64,000 nucleotides of DNA from Maribellus comscasis (GTDB lineage: Bacteria; Bacteroidota; Bacteroidia; Bacteroidales; Prolixibacteraceae). Location of the stretch: NCBI RefSeq assembly GCF_009762775.1, contig NZ_CP046401.1, positions 2,852,001 through 2,916,000 of the forward strand. Reading direction: 5' to 3'. The notes beneath the pieces are model-generated. The model worked only from the letters and a program-made list of their open reading frames with translations. It was not told where the DNA came from and did no database searches. Positions 62,724 to 64,000 of the stretch are shown here, one piece after another. The translations under genes and the position numbers were made by a program. Each line of letters opens with the position of its first letter. Within the stretch, counting starts at the first letter, position 1.

Positions 62724-64000
62724 TTAATCGTATCCAACAGTTTGTTTAATATTTTCGTTAGAATTGAGTGATTCGTCATTGACAGGCCAAAGGAGGATAT
62801 TAGTCTCATTTTCACGGCCATTTAGTGTTTCAACTCTTTCGAAAACTTTTCCGAAACGAATCAAATCAAACCAGGCTTTTCCTTCCGATGCAAATTCTTT
62901 TAAACGTTCATTTAAAATTAGTTCGTCAAGTTCATCTTTCGAATAATTTTCAGAATAATAATTTTCGACTGCATATGCTCTTTTGGCTATTTTATTCAGT
63001 TGTGCCAATGCCTGATCGGTATTCCCTAATTCGTTTTCAATTTCGGCTTTAAACAGGATTGCTTCTGCATAGCGGTATACTCGTGTATCTGTGTCCAAAA
63101 TTCTGGTTTCATTTGACCAGATTCCCAGAAATTTATTTATCCAGCTATTGTAACCTTCATAAACATCAACATTTACTTTTGCCCGCGTATCGGATTCATT
63201 CTCCCACAAAAAGTCTTTAAAACTGTCTTTGTATATTACCCATTGTGTTGTTCCAAGTGGAATAGGATTATTAATCAGACTTTCATCTTCAATGTTTGCA
63301 ATGGGAATAAGAAAATCATCTGCATACGGATTTTCAGCTTCATTTTCGGCATAAACAATTTGAAAGAGGATTTCCTGATTATCGTCATTTCTGAATACAT
63401 CCTGGTAGCTGTCTGAAAGTTTATCTCCACTATTTAAAACATAATCAACAGCATTGTTTGCAATGTCAATTGCATTTGAATCTCCTTTTACTTTTGCCAG
63501 CCATAAATAAATATCAGCCTGCAGCATGGAGGCAGTATATATAGAGGCTGTACCCTGAGGAACAGTATAATTCTCAGGAATAAGCTCTATTGCTTTGCTT
63601 ATATCTTCTTTTACCTGATCAAAAACTTTGTCCTGCGGTTCTCTGGATGGAAATAAATCTTCTGCTTTGTCTGATTCAAACCCGGAAGTTAAAATTGGGG
63701 CGTCTCCCCATATACGGGCAATATAGTAGTAAGCAAAAGCTCTCATAAAGTAAGATTCACCCAATATAAAATTTTTATCATTTTCGTTTGTAAAATCCAT
63801 ATCAGGGGTATATTTCAAAATAAGATTACAGTCGTTAATTAACCGGTAAAGACTTTCCCAGTTTGTCCCATAACTGTCACCATCCAGTAAATTGGTCCAT
63901 AAATCATTGTAATAATAAGAGCCCAGAGAATATCCATCCGTATAAAATCCGGTTCGGTAGTCTCCCCAAGCCAAATAGTTTACTCCAAAAGCTGTTCTGA
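62724..64000 (-). CDS. SusD/RagB-like outer-membrane glycan-binding lipoprotein, 5' end outside window
   Basis: Surface lipoprotein that works with a SusC-type transporter to capture glycans. About 425 C-terminal residues are visible; the frame stays open through the window edge (RTAFGVNYLAWGDYRTGFY at the edge), so the lipobox and the start are missing. Family features: TPR-like helices in FILGESYFMRAFAYYYIARIWGDAPIL, RYAEAILFKAEIENELGNTDQALAQLN, and the C-terminal LNERLKEFASEGKAWFDLIRFGK ending with NILLWPVNDE. susC should lie just beyond the window. Confidence 0.9.
   Translation of the reverse strand, partial: RTAFGVNYLAWGDYRTGFYTDGYSLGSYYYNDLWTNLLDGDSYGTNWESLYRLINDCNLILKYTPDMDFTNENDKNFILGESYFMRAFAYYYIARIWGDAPILTSGFESDKAEDLFPSREPQDKVFDQVKEDISKAIELIPENYTVPQGTASIYTASMLQADIYLWLAKVKGDSNAIDIANNAVDYVLNSGDKLSDSYQDVFRNDDNQEILFQIVYAENEAENPYADDFLIPIANIEDESLINNPIPLGTTQWVIYKDSFKDFLWENESDTRAKVNVDVYEGYNSWINKFLGIWSNETRILDTDTRVYRYAEAILFKAEIENELGNTDQALAQLNKIAKRAYAVENYYSENYSKDELDELILNERLKEFASEGKAWFDLIRFGKVFERVETLNGRENETNILLWPVNDESLNSNENIKQTVGYD

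Overview
The window looks like a chromosomal segment of a Bacteroidota bacterium, probably of the Bacteroidales/Marinilabiliales type. Evidence: a SusD-like lipoprotein, ECF sigma/FecR pairs, a C-terminal type IX secretion (Por) sorting domain, Bacteroidota-style promoters (TTTG about 19 bases before TAnnTTTG), an AT-rich composition with frequent ATGA/TAATG start-stop overlaps, and a polysaccharide-utilisation locus (PUL) rich in sulfatases and sialidases. No tools were run; family names come from motifs and overall resemblance. Region 1 (1-22.9 kb) is core genome. It holds a flippase end, a glutaminyl cyclase, ruvB with a receiver protein, a tight plus-strand run (DUF4175-like membrane protein, ATPase-type anti-sigma-like protein, ybeY, mnmG, apt, uvrC, mnmA), then rsgA, tdh, a LolC/E-type permease and rbfA on the minus strand. 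A perfect 16-base parS sequence lies between mnmG and apt, with two near matches at 13.6 and 15.2 kb, suggesting that this segment is near the replication origin. Next comes a signalling operon (ECF sigma, FecR, a PDZ aspartyl protease and a CarboxypepD_reg protein) in which three consecutive proteins carry STN-like domains but no TonB receptor follows; a divergent POT transporter and tRNA-Leu(CAA) close the region. Region 2 (22.9-29.7 kb), beside the tRNA, is a decayed mobile-DNA island: a coiled-coil protein of unknown role, the C-terminal end of a phage tape-measure protein, the left end of an IS200/IS605 element cut by an intact IS21-family element (istA/istB), an unidentified fragment, an orphan ECF sigma factor and a MobA-like mobilisation gene with an in-frame stop. 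The IS21 copy has no target duplication, so the two flanks do not come from one simple insertion. Region 3 (29.7-34.9 kb) is one very large secreted thermolysin-like (M4) metalloprotease with T9SS sorting domain. Region 4 (35.4-64.0 kb, all minus strand) is a sialoglycan PUL. In transcription order it has SusD (cut by the window end), a GH33 sialidase, a mutarotase-symporter fusion, an FAD oxidoreductase, an Asp-box propeller protein, two UroD/MtaA-like proteins, a GH33 sialidase, an SGSH-like sulfatase with an altered active-site motif, three iduronate-2-sulfatase-like sulfatases, a tandem-propeller sialidase-like protein, a GH106-like glycosidase, a GH33 sialidase lipoprotein, a NanA-like lyase and a second mutarotase-symporter fusion. 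The inferred logic is surface binding of a sulfated sialoglycan (SusCD), removal of sulfate and sialic acid in the periplasm or at the surface, anomer conversion and sodium-driven import by the fusions, and cleavage to N-acetylmannosamine and pyruvate by the lyase. The part that standard sialic-acid pathways do not explain is the coupled FAD oxidoreductase, propeller and UroD-like block, which may act on a modified sialic acid.
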